From contig JAGBZZ010000016.1 of assembly GCA_017652965.1 (NCBI GenBank), positions 1-22,660 of the forward strand: a DNA stretch of 22,660 nucleotides, written 5' to 3'. Below the pieces are notes generated by a model. It did no database searches, was not told where the DNA came from, and saw only the letters and a list, made by a program, of their open reading frames with translations. A program made the translations under genes and the position numbers. This stretch comes from Clostridia bacterium. GTDB lineage: Bacteria; Bacillota_A; Clostridia; Oscillospirales; CAG-272. Of this stretch, positions 16,450 to 22,660 are shown in pieces (position 1 is the stretch's first letter; the number at the start of each line of letters is the position of its first letter).

Positions 16450-18087
16450 TTAGCGGTATTTTCTGCGGACACAGCGAACCACGCCCAGTGCCGCAAGGGT
16501 GATCGGCGGGATGGCGATCAGCACCACCCACACGATGGCGGAGGTGAGCGTCAGCCCAAGATAAGTGCGGACCAGCTTGCCGTCCTTGTACACCTCGTCC
16601 GGTGTCGAGGAAAGCTTTTCGGAATGCAGACGCTTACCGCCGTAGTTTTTCGAGTTCATATTAAGGCCGCCCAGGGCATCACTGGCATACTCATCGGTTC
16701 TCGAGATCGAACGGATGGCGGCAAACAGGACGTCGTAGTTGGCATAGGTGGGATTGTCAAGATAGGTGGTGCTTGTGATGGCCGTGGTGGCTGCGCAGAA
16801 GACGTACGAGTAATAGTCACGCACGTCCCGGCTATGCACACGCGTGGTGACCTGAACGAGTGAATAGCTTCCGCCCATATCGGCGATCGCCCCCGTGGCA
16901 TCATAGGCACGGGCACTGTCCGAGGAGAGGAAGACGGGCGAGGTCATCGCCGACACCTCATTGGAGAAGTATTTCCCGTTATCGATCCAGGCCGAGGTGA
17001 TGTAGCCGCTCTTTTCGATGATCATGCGGGGGGCGGAGGTCAGGCCTGCCACATCGCCGAAGAGCGAGTAGCCAAGCGCATGGTCGGTCGAGTTCGGGTA
17101 CACCGCGATCAGACGGTCACGCGCATCCTCCACACCGGTATCGTCGGAGGACGAGGCACGCGGATCCTTGACCGTCACGTCGTTGTGGTAGACGATGCCC
17201 CACTCCTGCAGGTATTCCTCCAGGGTCGGCAGGGTGACGTCGGGATCCTTGAAGACCATCAGAGAGCCTGCACTGTCAAGATAACGGTCAACCTTTTCGA
17301 TGGCCGAAACCTCATTGACAAGATACCAGTTATCGTCGGCGTAGTCGGAGGTCGGGCCGTTCATGATCAAGAGGACGCAATCCGCGGGGATCTCCTCGGT
17401 CTCAAGATTCAGGGTCTCTACCGCAAGCCCCTCGTCCTGAAGCAGCTGCCAGAAGGCACGGCGCTCTTCATTGGCGGCGTCCTCGGTCAGGGTGGGATCG
17501 TACACCTGCTCACCGTGGCCGACGGTGAAATAGGCCACGGGGCGTCTGACGGCGGTGATGGAAAGCATCGCCGAGGCCATCTTGTATTCCCCGTTGAAGG
17601 CGAAGTAGGTGTTGGTGGTGGAATCGGTGCTCCAGAAGGCGGCGGCCGTCAGCATCCGGTAACGCTTGTCACAGCTGACGATCACGTGGTTCCAGCGGAT
17701 CACGGTGGTGGAGGTCGTGCGGTACTGCTGGACAGCCGTCGGGTTGCGCGCCACGTCGCAGGTCACGACCGTGACGTTCGGCATTTTCCGCTCGATCTCC
17801 CGCGCCATGATGTAGATATAGCGGGTCTCGTAGTTATTAAGAAGCACGTCGGGATCGGCGCAGAAGGTGATGGTGATCTCGTCCTCGATCTGTCCGACCT
17901 CCTCAAGGAACGCATCGGTCAGGGTATAGAGACCTTCCTTGGTTTCGTCGATATAGGAATTCAGCGAAAGCTTTACGGCATTGGCCCCGATACCGAGGAG
18001 AAACGCCGCAAGAAGCACAAGGACCGAAAGCACGGTCATCACCGTGGTGCGTCCCTGCCTCTTCAAAAGCGAAAGGGGATTTTTCAT
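16450..18087 (-). CDS. GldG-like ABC transporter-associated protein, copy 2
   Basis: 545 residues with one N-terminal membrane helix (about 15-37), a large outside domain and a C-terminal helix followed by a basic end (RRKYR). GldG signatures: KLSLNSYIDETKEGLYTLTD after the first helix, DEITITFCADPD, VAYFTVGHGEQVYD (the TGHGE-type motif) and ADCVLLIMNGPTSDY. GldG proteins are auxiliary components of ABC systems known from Flavobacterium gliding but also common in Clostridia with no gliding; here an exporter-like or envelope role is inferred. GAGGAG precedes the ATG, and the gene follows copy 1 by 11 bases. Both copies lie in one operon, so they may form a pair rather than be redundant. Confidence 0.88.
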   Translation of the reverse strand: MKNPLSLLKRQGRTTVMTVLSVLVLLAAFLLGIGANAVKLSLNSYIDETKEGLYTLTDAFLEEVGQIEDEITITFCADPDVLLNNYETRYIYIMAREIERKMPNVTVVTCDVARNPTAVQQYRTTSTTVIRWNHVIVSCDKRYRMLTAAAFWSTDSTTNTYFAFNGEYKMASAMLSITAVRRPVAYFTVGHGEQVYDPTLTEDAANEERRAFWQLLQDEGLAVETLNLETEEIPADCVLLIMNGPTSDYADDNWYLVNEVSAIEKVDRYLDSAGSLMVFKDPDVTLPTLEEYLQEWGIVYHNDVTVKDPRASSSDDTGVEDARDRLIAVYPNSTDHALGYSLFGDVAGLTSAPRMIIEKSGYITSAWIDNGKYFSNEVSAMTSPVFLSSDSARAYDATGAIADMGGSYSLVQVTTRVHSRDVRDYYSYVFCAATTAITSTTYLDNPTYANYDVLFAAIRSISRTDEYASDALGGLNMNSKNYGGKRLHSEKLSSTPDEVYKDGKLVRTYLGLTLTSAIVWVVLIAIPPITLAALGVVRCVRRKYR

Positions 18088-18098
18088 CCTCAGTCTCC

Positions 18099-19574
18099 TC
18101 AGCGGATTTTTCTACGGATGATCACGATCGCGCCCACGGCCGCCACGGCCAGGGGAAGCACGATCGAAAGCATGGTTGCGTACAGGCGTGCCGTGCCCAT
18201 GGTCAGATCCTCCAAGCGGTCGTTACCGACGGGAAGGATCACACACCCAACAGGGGTAGGAACATCCAGTGCCTCCTCAAGTGAGGCCAGCATGACCGCA
18301 CGGTTGGAGTAGGTGCCGGAGTTCAGCACGTCGTTGGCAAGCAGGTAAACGCCCGAGGAAAGGAAGATGTTGGCCGTCTTTCCGTTGGCGGCGGCGGCAC
18401 GGGATACGGCAAACACGGGATAATACCCGCCCGTACCCGTCAGGGCACCGTTCCGATAGGTCTCTGCCGTGCCCGAGGCGATCAGGATCGGCTCGGCCGT
18501 CCACGAGCCCACGGTATCGCAAAGGATCGCCGAGGCCTCACGCACGATGGCGCTGGAGGTGGTAAAGGGGGAGATGCGGTCAAAAACCTGCGTACCGAAG
18601 GATGACGTGGCGATCGAGGTCGCCAGGGTGTAGCCGTCATAGGTGATCGAGGCAACCCGGTCACGGATGACGTCCTGGGTCGCCGTCAGCCCCCGCTCGG
18701 CAAGGAAGCCGCGCAGGCCGGAGAGGTTCCCCTTGGCGTACGGGTCAAGCGAAACAAACAGCGAGCCGCCCGCATCCAGGAAGGCCGCAAGACGGTCAAG
18801 CTCGGAATCGATCCCGCTGCCCGCGGCGCCACGGTCAAAGTCCCAACGCGGATTGGCGATCACCACAAGGCCGACCCCTGCAGGGATGTCCTCGTTAAGG
18901 TCGAGCAGGGTCATATCGTAGCCCGCGGCAACCAGGGTGGTATAGAAGGCCAAAAGGTCACCGTAGTTTTCGCCGTGTGCCTCGGTAAAGCCGGCCACGG
19001 GATGCTCTGCCTTCAGAACCCACGAGAGGCAGGAGATGGCGATCTCCTCACCGTTATAGCCGGTGATCAGGCTTTCCGAATCGAGGATGAAGAAGGACTC
19101 AAGCGACTCCACACGGAAGTCGTCCTCCCCGTCACCCGCGACGAAGATCACGCTTTTTTCATTGATGGCATACTCTACCTTCTCGCCGTTTGCCAGGGTT
19201 CTGACACGGTAAGGGGCAACCTCACCCGGGTGAAGGTAGATGTTTTTGAATTCGATCTTGATAAAATCGTGCCGCGCGGCCAGCTGGCGGAAGGTGTTCA
19301 GGACGAGGGCATAGACCGTGTCGGCCTCCATGGCATCCTCGGACATGCAGAAAAGCACACGCACCTCGGCACCGTCGGGCACGTCGACAAAGACGGTCTC
19401 GGAGGCGGGGCCGATGGTATGCTCATACTTCTCTTCGGTGTAGAGGTACCAGCCAAAGCGCGTAGCAAACGCATTGATGATAACATTGACGAGGACAAGC
19501 ACCGCCAGTACGGCGGCAATATACGCCGCGCCGAGAAGCCGGCGGTTTTCCCCGATCGACTTTCCTGTATTCAT
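18099..19574 (-). CDS. GldG-like ABC transporter-associated protein, copy 1
   Basis: 491 residues from the ATG at 19572-19574, with GGGGG seven bases upstream; a TTG 12 bases further upstream is in frame but lies inside the permease end. One N-terminal helix (about 15-37), outside domain and C-terminal helix with a basic tail (RRKIR). Signatures: FGWYLYTEEKYEHTIG, ADGAE-like PDGAEVRVLFCMSED, VAGFTEAHGENYGDL (GHGE-type motif as AHGE), GLVVIANPRWDF and LDAGGSLFVSLDP. It follows the permease stop by only two bases, so it is probably translated by re-initiation. It differs greatly from copy 2, so the duplication is old. Confidence 0.88.
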   Translation of the reverse strand: MNTGKSIGENRRLLGAAYIAAVLAVLVLVNVIINAFATRFGWYLYTEEKYEHTIGPASETVFVDVPDGAEVRVLFCMSEDAMEADTVYALVLNTFRQLAARHDFIKIEFKNIYLHPGEVAPYRVRTLANGEKVEYAINEKSVIFVAGDGEDDFRVESLESFFILDSESLITGYNGEEIAISCLSWVLKAEHPVAGFTEAHGENYGDLLAFYTTLVAAGYDMTLLDLNEDIPAGVGLVVIANPRWDFDRGAAGSGIDSELDRLAAFLDAGGSLFVSLDPYAKGNLSGLRGFLAERGLTATQDVIRDRVASITYDGYTLATSIATSSFGTQVFDRISPFTTSSAIVREASAILCDTVGSWTAEPILIASGTAETYRNGALTGTGGYYPVFAVSRAAAANGKTANIFLSSGVYLLANDVLNSGTYSNRAVMLASLEEALDVPTPVGCVILPVGNDRLEDLTMGTARLYATMLSIVLPLAVAAVGAIVIIRRKIR

Positions 19575-19576
19575 TC

Positions 19577-20281
19577 TTACCCCCAACGCCGCTTGTCAAA
19601 CACGCGCACCGTGAGAAAGAGGAAGGCTACGCTGATCGAAAGGTAATAGAAGAGCGCCGAAATGTCAAAGACGCCCTGCGTAAAGTTCTGGAAACGGGCA
19701 AAGACCGAAATGCTGGACAGCACAAAGCGGATCCAGTAGACCGGGATCACCGAGTTCAGAAGGCTGATCAGCATCAGAAGGAGGAGGATCCCCACCGTCC
19801 CGATGGCGGCGGCCAGCTGATTCTCGGTCAGCGAGGAGACGAAAAGGCCGATGGCGATAAAGGTCATGCCGAGAAGCAGGATCGCCACAAGATTACCGAA
19901 AAGGACTGCCGTCTTGACGTCGGCATACAGGTACAGAATGAAGAAGGAGCAGAAGGAGATCAGCGTGCATCCCGCAAAGAGGGTATAGGCAGCCAGGAAC
20001 TTTCCGCCCACCATCCCGTAAAGCGAAACGGGTGCAGTCAGAAGCAGCTGCTCGGTCCTCTGCTTCCGCTCATCGCTGAACAGCTTCATGGTCAGAAGCG
20101 GCACCAGCACCACCTGCATCACGAGAAGATAGGTGAAATACGAGGTGACGTCGGCGGACATGGAGAAGAGGGTGGTATAAGAGAAGGCCGCACCGGCAAG
20201 TGTCAGAAACACAGCGCAGAAGATATAGCCGATCGGCGTATTGAAATAGGCGGCAAGCTCACGCTTATAAATGGCAAACAT
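19577..20281 (-). CDS. ABC-2 type transporter permease, GldF/NatB-like
   Basis: 234 residues with about six membrane helices: near 15-37, 45-67, 95-120, 130-152, 160-180 and 205-225. The start MFAIYKRELAAYFNTPIGYIF is the typical entry of this family, in which the element before the first helix docks on the ATPase. LFSDERKQRTEQLLLTAPVS (a cytoplasmic loop) is also typical. AAAGGAG lies six bases before the ATG, and the gene follows the ATPase stop by 12 bases. It should form the membrane part of the transporter with the ATPase upstream. The cargo is unknown. Confidence 0.93.
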   Translation of the reverse strand: MFAIYKRELAAYFNTPIGYIFCAVFLTLAGAAFSYTTLFSMSADVTSYFTYLLVMQVVLVPLLTMKLFSDERKQRTEQLLLTAPVSLYGMVGGKFLAAYTLFAGCTLISFCSFFILYLYADVKTAVLFGNLVAILLLGMTFIAIGLFVSSLTENQLAAAIGTVGILLLLMLISLLNSVIPVYWIRFVLSSISVFARFQNFTQGVFDISALFYYLSISVAFLFLTVRVFDKRRWG

Positions 20282-20293
20282 ACGACTCTCCTT

Positions 20294-21307
20294 TTATTTC
20301 GCCTGCTGGTCCCGTTCCACAAGACGCAGGAAGATATCCTCAAGATCCGCACCCACGGGCTGCAGCCCGACGATCGGCCAGGAGGAGGAAGCACACAGGG
20401 CAAAAACGGTACGGCGGACGTCCACCCCACGGGCGCAGTCCACAAGCACGGTCACCGCATCCCCCTCGCGCTCGGGCAGAAGCTCCACACGGGCAACGCC
20501 GGGGCGCTCACGCAGGGCGGCCACGATCTCACGGGCGGGGCCGAGAATGCGATAGCGGTAGCGCGGAGATTCGTTGACGGTGCGGGAAAGATCCTCGGTG
20601 CGCTCGTCAGCCACCACGCGGCCGCGGTCAATGACCACGATGCGCTCGCAAACCGCCTGCACCTCAGAAAGGATGTGGGTGGAAAGAATGACGGTGTGCC
20701 GCCGCCCAAGGGTACGGAGCAGGTTGCGCACCTCAATGATCTGCTTCGGGTCAAGGCCGACGGTCGGCTCGTCAAAGATCAGAAGCGGCGGGTCGCCGAT
20801 AAGTGCCTGGGCGATACCCACGCGCTGGCGATAGCCCTTGGAGAGATTGCGGATCAGGCGACCGCGCACCTCGGTAATGCGGACAGCGCGCATCACGTCC
20901 TCAAGATGCTCCTTCTTCGGCAGCTCGCACCCCTTCAAACCGTAGACGAAATCCAGGTACTCGTCCACCGTCATATCGGGATAAACGGGCGGCTGCTCGG
21001 GCAGGTAGCCGATCTTGCGCTTGGCGGCCATGGGATCCTCTACGATGTCCACCCCGTCGATCAGCACGCGGCCGGCCGAGGCGGAAAGATACCCCGTCAG
21101 AATATTCATCGTGGTACTCTTACCGGCGCCGTTCGGCCCGAGAAGCCCCACGATCTCACCGTGGCCGATCTCAAGGTTGGCATCCTCCAGCGCCGTCAGC
21201 GAGCCGTAGCGCTTGGTCAGATGCTCCATCTTGATCACAGGCCCCGAAAATTTCTCCACGGTTTCGGTGCTCATTGCGGAATTTTCCTGATTCTGTTTTG
21301 TCTTCAT
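20294..21307 (-). CDS. ABC transporter ATP-binding protein, GldA/NatA-like
   Basis: 337 residues from the ATG at 21305-21307. Motifs in order: Walker A GPNGAGKS (57-64), Q-loop YLPEQ (Q105), signature LSKGYRQR (155-162; the LSKGY form is usual in this subfamily), Walker B LLIFDEP (175-181), H-loop STH (H211). The last 110 residues form the extra C-terminal domain of NatA/GldA-type ATPases. Start choice: AAAGGAG at 21332-21338 is too far from this ATG in linear distance, but a perfect 7-bp hairpin between them reduces the distance to six bases. The alternative ATG at 21272-21274 (326 residues) has only AGGA ten bases upstream. It is the first gene of the operon, with the promoter near 21457. 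Confidence 0.93.
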   Translation of the reverse strand: MKTKQNQENSAMSTETVEKFSGPVIKMEHLTKRYGSLTALEDANLEIGHGEIVGLLGPNGAGKSTTMNILTGYLSASAGRVLIDGVDIVEDPMAAKRKIGYLPEQPPVYPDMTVDEYLDFVYGLKGCELPKKEHLEDVMRAVRITEVRGRLIRNLSKGYRQRVGIAQALIGDPPLLIFDEPTVGLDPKQIIEVRNLLRTLGRRHTVILSTHILSEVQAVCERIVVIDRGRVVADERTEDLSRTVNESPRYRYRILGPAREIVAALRERPGVARVELLPEREGDAVTVLVDCARGVDVRRTVFALCASSSWPIVGLQPVGADLEDIFLRLVERDQQAK

Positions 21308-21338
21308 ACCGGTACGGCAAAGCCTTGCCGTCTCCTTT
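21305..21338 (-). promoter_or_regulatory. Ribosome binding site joined to its ATG through a hairpin
   Basis: On the minus strand AAAGGAG (21332-21338) is followed at once by ACGGCAA-GGCT-TTGCCGT (21314-21331), a perfect 7-bp stem with a four-base loop, then six bases and the ATG of the ABC ATPase. With the hairpin folded, spacing is normal. Confidence 0.6.
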
Positions 21339-21456
21339 CGCTGATTGCACCTGCGGTGCGAGGGATCTTGTAAGCACGCGCCGGCGGGCACTCTCGCAGC
21401 CTCAGCACGCGCATACGTTAAATAATTATTTTGATGAAAAAGTTTTTTACCGTAAC

Positions 21457-21462
21457 AGTATA
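21457..21462 (-). promoter_or_regulatory. Extended -10 promoter of the envelope operon
   Basis: TGC TATACT on the minus strand, with the -10 hexamer at 21457-21462. No good -35 lies at 16-18 bases; the region where it should be is taken up by a direct-repeat site. Predicted start near 21450, leader of about 140 bases. Confidence 0.6.
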
Positions 21463-21469
21463 GCACATC

Positions 21470-21490
21470 AATGTGAACAAAATGTGAACA
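21470..21490 (-). promoter_or_regulatory. Tandem TTCACA repeats, PhoP/OmpR-type activator site candidate
   Basis: The ten-base block TGTTCACATT (minus strand) occurs at 21481-21490 and 21470-21479, so the repeats are 11 bases apart, one helical turn: TTCACA-N5-TTCACA. This is the layout of Firmicutes PhoP boxes, and OmpR-family regulators bind such repeats. It overlaps the -35 region of the extended -10 promoter. Confidence 0.5.
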
Positions 21491-21516
21491 TGATGCGTTT
21501 TTTCATATTTTTCCCT

Positions 21517-21598
21517 GTGAAAAGAAAATGACAGGGAAAAGGCCCGTCCTCCGTCATTGACGAGGGGGCGGGCAGACCCCCGAGGGGCATTTCCCTGT
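21517..21598 (-). terminator. Rho-independent terminator of the small DUF6514-like gene
   Basis: ACAGGGAAA (21531-21539 on plus) pairs with TTTCCCTGT (21590-21598), with an inner GCCC/GGGC pairing, forming a large GC-rich hairpin. In the minus transcript CATTTTCTTTT follows. It starts about 24 bases after the stop of the gene at 21622. A third matching arm (21511-21518) can compete for the same strand. Confidence 0.65.
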
Positions 21599-21621
21599 TT
21601 TGCATAGTTTTGTTTTCGTTT

Positions 21622-21900
21622 TCAGGCCTTTTCCGTGACCCGTAGGATAAAATCGTCATAGATCTCTATGAGGGTATAAGGGGTCACCGCCGCCGAAACG
21701 GCAAGCCGGAAAAAGGCAAGTGCCTCCTCTCCGCCCGCCGGCAAGCCTCCGCTTCGCTCATAGCGGCGGCCGTTTTCGTCCTCGGCTACTACCGCAAGAT
21801 AAGGCACGCCACCCGTCGGGCGGCAGAGATAATAGTGCAGTGCAAGTCCCTCCCCGACCGAAAGCGTTGCCTCCTGCAGGATCCTGTCCTTTGGCTTCAT
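21622..21900 (-). CDS. Small protein, DUF6514-like
   Basis: 92 residues, no membrane helix. The strong AAGGAGG eight bases upstream fixes the start. The C-terminal FFRLAVSAAVTPYTLIEIYDDFI recalls the end of DUF6514 proteins of Clostridia (pattern of a helix followed by SP.HL.DVVEDFL); the N-terminal half (HYYLCRPTG, YLAVVAEDENGRRYERSG) fits a small beta sheet. The assignment is from memory of the pattern and moderate. No function is known for this family. It stands alone between a terminator and a gene-free stretch, so it is probably a single-gene unit. Confidence 0.75.
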   Translation of the reverse strand: MKPKDRILQEATLSVGEGLALHYYLCRPTGGVPYLAVVAEDENGRRYERSGGLPAGGEEALAFFRLAVSAAVTPYTLIEIYDDFILRVTEKA

Positions 21901-22212
21901 ATTGTCATCCTCCTTCTGCTTTTCGCCCTATAAGAATAGCAAAATGGAGTCGATGGCGCCCGTCCGCGCCGCCTTCCCGCCCCAGGGGCGGCTACCAGTA
22001 TTTTGCATCGGCGGATGCTTGCCGCCGGGAAATGCAATATTTATTCGGGAAATATCTGCTTTCTTTTGAAATATATGCATCCCGCTCCGTTCTATTCCCG
22101 TATCCTTCCTTCCGCCCCTCCATTTTCCTCTTGCAATTCGGCGCGTTGTGCGTTAGCATTTTGATGATGCAAGCCGCAGTGTCTGCGCATCTTTATGCAA
22201 AAAGGAGGTCTT
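21901..22212. other. Gene-free stretch between divergent small genes
   Basis: No credible gene here. It holds the strong hairpin at 22003-22037, an AT-rich part (22030-22080) and a pyrimidine-rich part (22080-22130). A weak plus-strand promoter-like pair (TTGCAA 22131-22136, 17 bases, TAGCAT 22154-22159) may serve the small membrane protein gene. No convincing promoter was found for the minus gene at 21900; TGC TATTCT (21933-21938) lacks a -35. Confidence 0.4.
22003..22037. repeat. Two-part inverted repeat (hairpin) in gene-free stretch
   Basis: TTGCAT (22003-22008) pairs with ATGCAA (22032-22037), and CGGCGG (22009-22014) with CCGCCG (22022-22027), loop of seven bases and a GGAA bulge on one side. 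No T-run follows in either direction, so it is not a standard terminator. Confidence 0.5.
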
Positions 22213-22473
22213 ATGAAGCTACTTTCGCTACTGCGCGTCTACCTATTGAGCCTGACCGCCCGCAGCCTTACACTTCTGGCGGTTGGTCTGATCCCCATCT
22301 TCCTTGCCCTCGGCTTTCTTGTCCTTGCCCACAGCGCCCCGCCCGATTTCCCGTATGGGGAGGCCTGGCTTGCCCGCTCGTTCGCCTTTTGGGTCGACAG
22401 TGTCGGCATTTCCATCCTCCTTTTGCTTTCGGGTGTCGCCCTCCTCGACTACGCCGAAAAGCACGACCCGTGA
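22213..22473 (+). CDS. Small two-helix membrane protein, function unknown
   Basis: 86 residues; the only gene read on the plus strand inside the window. AAAGGAGG sits four bases before the ATG at 22213; an in-frame ATG at 22195 lies upstream of this site and has none of its own. Two membrane helices are visible: about 18-38 (SLTLLAVGLIPIFLALGFLVLA) and about 60-80 (VGISILLLLSGVALLDYA). The short loop between them contains Pro, Trp and Arg, and the tail is EKHDP. I do not recognise a family. A strong terminator follows 20 bases after the stop, which supports a single-gene unit. Confidence 0.75.
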   Translation: MKLLSLLRVYLLSLTARSLTLLAVGLIPIFLALGFLVLAHSAPPDFPYGEAWLARSFAFWVDSVGISILLLLSGVALLDYAEKHDP

Positions 22474-22492
22474 GGCTTGTGTGCTAAAAAAG

Positions 22493-22539
22493 AAAAGACC
22501 GTCCGGGATGCCGCACCGCGCATCCCGGCGGTCTTTTTT
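22493..22539. terminator. Strong bidirectional Rho-independent terminator
   Basis: AAAAGACCG plus CCGGGATGC (22493-22511) pairs with GCATCCCGG plus CGGTCTTTT (22520-22537), with one unpaired T and an eight-base loop. It ends in TTTTTT on the plus strand, with an A-rich run on the other side. It ends the small membrane protein gene and shields the next promoter. Confidence 0.9.
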
Positions 22540-22587
22540 CCTTGCCCTCGCCTATGTGCGCGGGGGCGCCTTTTTTCTTTTTTCCTC

Positions 22588-22616
22588 TTGACAGTATGGG
22601 GGTGGCGTGATAAAAT
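22588..22616 (+). promoter_or_regulatory. SigA promoter for a gene beyond the right edge
   Basis: TTGACA (22588-22593), 17 bases, TAAAAT (22611-22616) with TGA before it (extended -10). A T-rich run (22571-22583) just upstream may act as an UP element. The ribosome binding site GGGAGGT at 22653-22659 shows that a gene starts just outside. Confidence 0.85.
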
Positions 22617-22617
22617 A

Positions 22618-22631
22618 GTTAACGTGTTAAC
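22618..22631 (+). promoter_or_regulatory. MarR/AdcR-type operator overlapping the transcription start
   Basis: GTTAAC-GT-GTTAAC is a palindrome except for the middle two bases, placed directly after the -10. The core TTAAC-NN-GTTAA equals the published pattern for AdcR/ZitR-type MarR regulators. A repressor here would block start of transcription. The next gene may be that regulator itself (autoregulation) or a target of it. Confidence 0.6.
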
Positions 22632-22637
22632 AAAATT

Positions 22638-22659
22638 CGGCGCAAGCGCCGCGGGAGGT
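22638..22659 (+). promoter_or_regulatory. Leader hairpin and ribosome binding site of the gene beyond the edge
   Basis: CGGCG (22638-22642) pairs with CGCCG (22647-22651) across a CAAG loop, one base before GGGAGGT. The start codon is outside the window. Confidence 0.55.
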
Positions 22660-22660
22660 A

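Noticed and set aside
21171..21377. 68-codon minus-strand frame overlapping the ABC ATPase start, possible leader peptide
   Set aside because: It starts before the good ribosome binding site and runs out of frame through the Walker region of the real gene; no sign of its own translation signal.
21720..22487. 255-codon plus-strand frame
   Set aside because: It covers the DUF6514-like gene in antisense, a gene-free stretch and the small membrane protein gene in another frame; Pro/Arg-rich and without a binding site.

Overview
The window reads as a chromosomal stretch of a GC-rich member of the Clostridia (Firmicutes). The evidence is family content (a DUF1292 protein, a YdjI-like SPFH protein with zinc ribbons, Clostridia-style NagA and NagB-like enzymes, a GldA/F/G plus DUF4340 transporter operon), strong AAGGAGG-type ribosome binding sites, and AT-rich SigA promoters (TTGACA-N17-TATAAT with extended -10) set between GC-rich genes. 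Nearly everything is on the minus strand, so the biological order runs from high to low coordinates. No mobile element, CRISPR array, tRNA or rRNA was seen.

Region A (about 8430 down to 1 and past the left edge) is an amino-sugar/glycan operon. A strong promoter at 8402-8430 precedes nagA (N-acetylglucosamine-6-phosphate deacetylase), a divergent NagB-like deaminase/isomerase, a large acetyl-xylan-esterase-like alpha/beta hydrolase, two tandem Gfo/Idh/MocA oxidoreductases carrying the same four-cysteine set, and a lipoprotein with a right-handed beta-helix, cut by the window edge. Together they suggest uptake-coupled breakdown of an acylated, N-acetylated or otherwise modified sugar.

Region B (about 10442 down to 8510) has a consensus promoter, a DUF1292 protein, a structured RNA best explained as 6S RNA, and a YdjI-like SPFH/zinc-ribbon protein ending in a terminator.

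Region C (about 21490 down to 10464) is one tight eight-gene operon: ABC ATPase, ABC permease, two GldG-like proteins, a DUF4340 protein, a membrane-anchored trigger-factor-like foldase, RNase HI, and a lipoprotein foldase with an FKBP-like segment. It ends in a clear terminator. Its promoter has an extended -10 and, instead of a good -35, two TTCACA direct repeats with an 11-bp period. The first gene has a hairpin placed exactly between its ribosome binding site and its ATG.

Region D (21500-22660) holds a small minus-strand protein of DUF6514 type, a gene-free stretch with a hairpin, a small two-helix membrane protein on the plus strand, a strong terminator, and a plus-strand promoter overlapped by a MarR/AdcR-type operator. 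The gene that promoter serves starts just past the right edge.
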